Source of the DNA: an uncultured Eubacteriales bacterium
GTDB lineage: Bacteria > Bacillota > Clostridia > Christensenellales > UBA1242
Direction: 5' to 3'
Assembly (NCBI GenBank): GCA_958420145.1
Contig: CATZIR010000030.1
Span: 1-7,267 of the forward strand
DNA: 7,267 nucleotides
Position 1 is the first letter of the stretch. Each line of letters starts with the position of its first letter. Shown here piece by piece: positions 5,372 through 7,267 of the stretch. The notes under the pieces were generated by a model. The model saw only the letters and a program-made list of their open reading frames with translations. It was not told the DNA's origin and ran no database searches. The position numbers and the translations under genes were made by a program.

Positions 5372-5402
5372 TAAAAAACTCATTTTTTTGAATGAGTTTT
5401 TG
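5372..5402 (-). terminator. Terminator after spoIIIAH
   Basis: A perfect 11-bp stem pairs AAAAACTCATT (5374-5384) with AATGAGTTTTT (5391-5401) around a 6-nt loop. On the minus strand the 3' arm ends in six T. It lies about 20-45 bases after the spoIIIAH stop and before the asp23 promoter, and should end the spoIIIA transcript. The plus-strand reading also has a short T run, but no plus-strand gene is present. Confidence 0.85.
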
Positions 5403-5420
5403 TAAATTTTTGCTTTTTAA

Positions 5421-5891
5421 CTATTCCACAGGAATTATTTTGATGTAGTCAATGGCAAGTCCTGTCTGTTCTTTAACAATGTCAACTATCTGTGCCACCT
5501 GACTAGATGTAAGTTCTGCGCACTTAACAACTACCTTTACATTAGATGATGTGCTTGTTACGATAACATCTTCAAAGCCCTTTGCTTTGATTAAACCTTC
5601 TGTAACAAGTTCTGTTTCCATAGCTTCGATTAGTTGAGTCTTTCTTGCTTCGGCACTAGCCTTGGCTTCTGCAGTAGAATCAGCACTTGCTATAATAGCG
5701 TCGTAGTATTTTATTTCTTCACTTCTAACAGACTCTCTATCTGTTCTATAGGTTGTAAAGAAGTTTGCAGTAGTCACATTTCCACTTGTTTGAACAACAC
5801 CACGATTTAGTGCAATGTTTAGGTAGCCTGTAACTGCAAGCAAAACTGCCATAACTGATAAAATAATGATTTTTTTCTTTTTAGATAACAT
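5421..5891 (-). CDS. spoIIIAH: Stage III sporulation protein AH
   Basis: 156-aa single-pass membrane protein of the mother cell. In the family its extracytoplasmic ring-building domain contacts forespore SpoIIQ across the intermembrane space. A lysine-rich N-terminus (KKKK, 4-7) precedes one membrane helix (about 8-28). The family signature FFTTYRTDRESVR (44-56), a helical region with IIASADS and AEARK, then KGFEDVIV (104-111) and VVVKCAELTSSQVAQIVDIV (120-139) identify it clearly. It is shorter than the B. subtilis protein (about 218 residues), mainly between the membrane helix and the ring-building domain. The ATG at 5889-5891, eight bases after AAGGAG, is preferred over an in-frame TTG at 5895-5897 only two bases from the GGAG. 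It is the last gene of the spoIIIA block, followed by a terminator. Confidence 0.93.
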   Translation of the reverse strand: MLSKKKKIIILSVMAVLLAVTGYLNIALNRGVVQTSGNVTTANFFTTYRTDRESVRSEEIKYYDAIIASADSTAEAKASAEARKTQLIEAMETELVTEGLIKAKGFEDVIVTSTSSNVKVVVKCAELTSSQVAQIVDIVKEQTGLAIDYIKIIPVE

Positions 5892-5904
5892 AATCAACTC
5901 TCCT

Positions 5905-6480
5905 TTAATTTCCTTCTAAAATTTGAATTTTGTCACAATCAATATTAATAAGCGTTTGAACTGCACTCATTAACTGTAACTTTACTTTTGTGTTTTTCGC
6001 ACCCGAACTAACAACAACGACTCCGTTAATTTTTGGTAGTTTTTCACTTGTTATAATTGGCTGATTCACTCCGTCTTTTGTTACAAAGACAATGTTTATA
6101 GTTTTCTCTGTGGTTTGTCCATTTGTTGTAATCGTCTCATCGGTAGCAAATTGAATTTCACTTGAACCATCAACCGAAATCATAACTTCAACTTTCCCAG
6201 CACCATTAATATTACTAAGTATGCTTTTCAGTTTGCTCTCTATGCTTGAAACATAGTCGCTTGTGCTAACATACATAATGTTACTGGAACTTGAAGCAGT
6301 GGCTTGCTTATTTGATAAAAAGCTAAAAGTGTTGTTTCCAGCAAAGCATATCAAAAGCAATATTAAGATGAAAATTACTACGATAATTATTTCAATATGC
6401 TTGATGTTTTTTAGTTTTTTAACAAACGATAGTTCGGACAGCGAAGAAAATAAACCTTTTTTCTTTTTGTCATCACTCAT
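5905..6480 (-). CDS. spoIIIAG: Stage III sporulation protein AG
   Basis: 191-aa single-pass membrane protein. Family members assemble into a large ring in the mother-cell outer forespore membrane, as part of the SpoIIIA-SpoIIQ feeding or secretion channel. A basic cytoplasmic N-terminus (KKKK, 5-8) precedes a hydrophobic helix (about 29-47). The ring-building part begins with SIESKLKSILSNINGAGKVE, includes the variable insert FATDETITTNGQTTEKTINI, and ends with KINGVVVVSSGAKN and a C-terminal helix containing SAVQTLINI. The ATG at 6478-6480 overlaps the spoIIIAF stop by eight bases and lies 13 bases after AAGGAG. An in-frame TTG at 6487-6489, four bases after the same GGAG, is a real alternative that would add three residues. 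It is somewhat shorter than the B. subtilis protein of about 229 residues. Confidence 0.93.
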   Translation of the reverse strand: MSDDKKKKGLFSSLSELSFVKKLKNIKHIEIIIVVIFILILLLICFAGNNTFSFLSNKQATASSSSNIMYVSTSDYVSSIESKLKSILSNINGAGKVEVMISVDGSSEIQFATDETITTNGQTTEKTINIVFVTKDGVNQPIITSEKLPKINGVVVVSSGAKNTKVKLQLMSAVQTLINIDCDKIQILEGN

Positions 6481-6955
6481 CGAAAACAATTCGCTCCTTT
6501 TCGATATTTACAACTCGTTGAACAGCTTGTTCAATTTCTGTATACTTATTTATATGCACGACATTTTGGCTAATTACTAATTTGTCCAAATTTATTATTA
6601 CTTTTTCGATAACTAATTTGTTTTCTACCAAAATACTTTCTATTTCGCACTTAACATTGCTATACCCCGATTTTTCGCACGATGACTCAATGGATTTTTC
6701 TAGTTGTTCCACTATTTTTTTATTAGTAACTTCCAAAAAATCTTTGTCTATTTCTATGCTTGCTTGATTGTAAAAAAGCGAAGAAAAATCAAAGTTAGAA
6801 TTGATTAGTTTTGGCACTGGCGAGATGATTATCAGTATCGTAAAAATACCAAACATACTTTTAACAAACTTATTCATTTGACCACTTGGCAAAACAAGGT
6901 CGACCAACACCCCAAGCATAACCACACCAATTATAGAAATCAAATACCCACTCAT
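6473..6955 (-). CDS. spoIIIAF: Stage III sporulation protein AF
   Basis: 160-aa membrane protein of the SpoIIIA complex. Two hydrophobic helices lie at about residues 4-22 and 33-47, joined by the family-typical segment VLPSGQMNKFVKSMFGIFTI (21-40), with ISPVPKL after the second helix. The remaining roughly 110 residues are soluble and fit the extracytoplasmic domain of the family. They begin with SSLFYNQASIEID and include a paired-cysteine region (SSCEKSGYSNVKCEIES). The ATG at 6953-6955 follows TAGGAG with a 6-base gap. That site contains the spoIIIAE stop codon, and the end of the gene overlaps spoIIIAG. Order and spacing match the conserved spoIIIAE-AF-AG-AH series. The exact role of AF in the channel is not well established. 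Confidence 0.9.
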   Translation of the reverse strand: MSGYLISIIGVVMLGVLVDLVLPSGQMNKFVKSMFGIFTILIIISPVPKLINSNFDFSSLFYNQASIEIDKDFLEVTNKKIVEQLEKSIESSCEKSGYSNVKCEIESILVENKLVIEKVIINLDKLVISQNVVHINKYTEIEQAVQRVVNIEKERIVFDE

Positions 6956-6964
6956 AATACTCTC

Positions 6965-7267
6965 CTATATAGCATTGCCAGTGCACATTATTAGTCCAAC
7001 AGTTATTAGATAAGCAAATCCTGCACAACAAATAGTCGCAATTAGCATCGACAAACACTTTGATACGCTAGATAAAAAACTACAAATTCGCTTGTCGCAA
7101 ATTGGTTCTAAGATACTTGCCGAAAGTGATAGACACAACTTTAGAATTAGAATATTAAGTATTGGTGAAAGCATTGTGATGATTAGCAAAATAAGGCCAA
7201 CCATACCTATCGAATTTTTAATTAGTATTGAACTTGTCAGTATCAGATTTAGACCATCAGCAAGATA
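6965..7267 (-). CDS. spoIIIAE: Stage III sporulation protein AE, C-terminal part (cut by the window edge)
   Basis: The last 100 residues and stop codon of a polytopic membrane protein. The frame is open to the window edge; an internal ATG at 7202-7204 is not a true start, because the family sequence continues upstream (LADGLNLI and SSILIKNSIGMVGL). These, with the later ILEPICDKRICSFLSSVSK and a final hydrophobic segment ending VGLIMCTGNAI, match the SpoIIIAE C-terminus (...D..n.....sllvKNsiG..G.......P......l..yk......qPi.dkri...l......l). Three membrane helices are visible in this part. SpoIIIAE is the large membrane component of the SpoIIIA complex. The stop TAG is part of the spoIIIAF ribosome-binding site. 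Confidence 0.93.
   Translation of the reverse strand, partial: YLADGLNLILTSSILIKNSIGMVGLILLIITMLSPILNILILKLCLSLSASILEPICDKRICSFLSSVSKCLSMLIATICCAGFAYLITVGLIMCTGNAI

Noticed and set aside
6870..7058. Minus-strand open frame spanning the spoIIIAE-spoIIIAF junction
   Set aside because: It is an alternate frame across two well-supported sporulation genes, without a ribosome-binding site or family match.

Overview
The window reads as chromosomal DNA from a low-G+C, endospore-forming Bacillota lineage, most likely an uncultured member of the Clostridia. The evidence is an AT-rich composition with AT-biased codon use, GGAG-type ribosome-binding sites, the spoIIIA sporulation genes, and the block asp23/yqhY-nusB-xseA-xseB ... 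argR-recN in the same relative order as in Bacillus subtilis and many Clostridia. Every gene lies on the minus strand, so transcription runs from high to low coordinates. I saw no mobile element, CRISPR array, rRNA or tRNA.

Layout in the direction of transcription. (1) 7267-5421: the end of spoIIIAE (cut by the window edge), then spoIIIAF, spoIIIAG and spoIIIAH. These encode part of the SpoIIIA-SpoIIQ channel between mother cell and forespore. The block ends at a strong hairpin terminator (about 5372-5402). (2) 5371-1743: a housekeeping operon with its own extended -10 promoter: asp23-family gene, nusB, xseA, xseB, proS. The genes overlap or lie within a few bases of each other, and a terminator follows proS directly. 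(3) 1742-1202: an extremely AT-rich gap of about 575 bp with no credible gene. Its argR-proximal part carries the argR promoter and a phased series of ARG-box-like palindromes. (4) 1144-682: argR, whose stop codon lies in the loop of its own terminator hairpin. (5) 615-1: the first 205 codons of recN, driven by an apparently leaderless promoter.

Compared with B. subtilis (spoIIIAH-accB-accC-yqhY-nusB-folD-xseA-xseB-ispA-dxs-tlyA-like-ahrC-recN), the locus is stripped down: accBC, folD and the ispA-dxs-tlyA block are absent, and a eukaryote/archaeal-type proS sits after xseB. The genes cover sporulation engulfment, transcription antitermination, ssDNA degradation (exonuclease VII), proline tRNA charging, arginine regulation and DNA repair.

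I do not see a wholly new system. The observations most worth a second look are the ARG-box array, the Asp-to-Asn change at a catalytic position of XseA together with its short coiled coil, the leaderless recN promoter, and a perfect palindrome over the asp23-operon -10 element.
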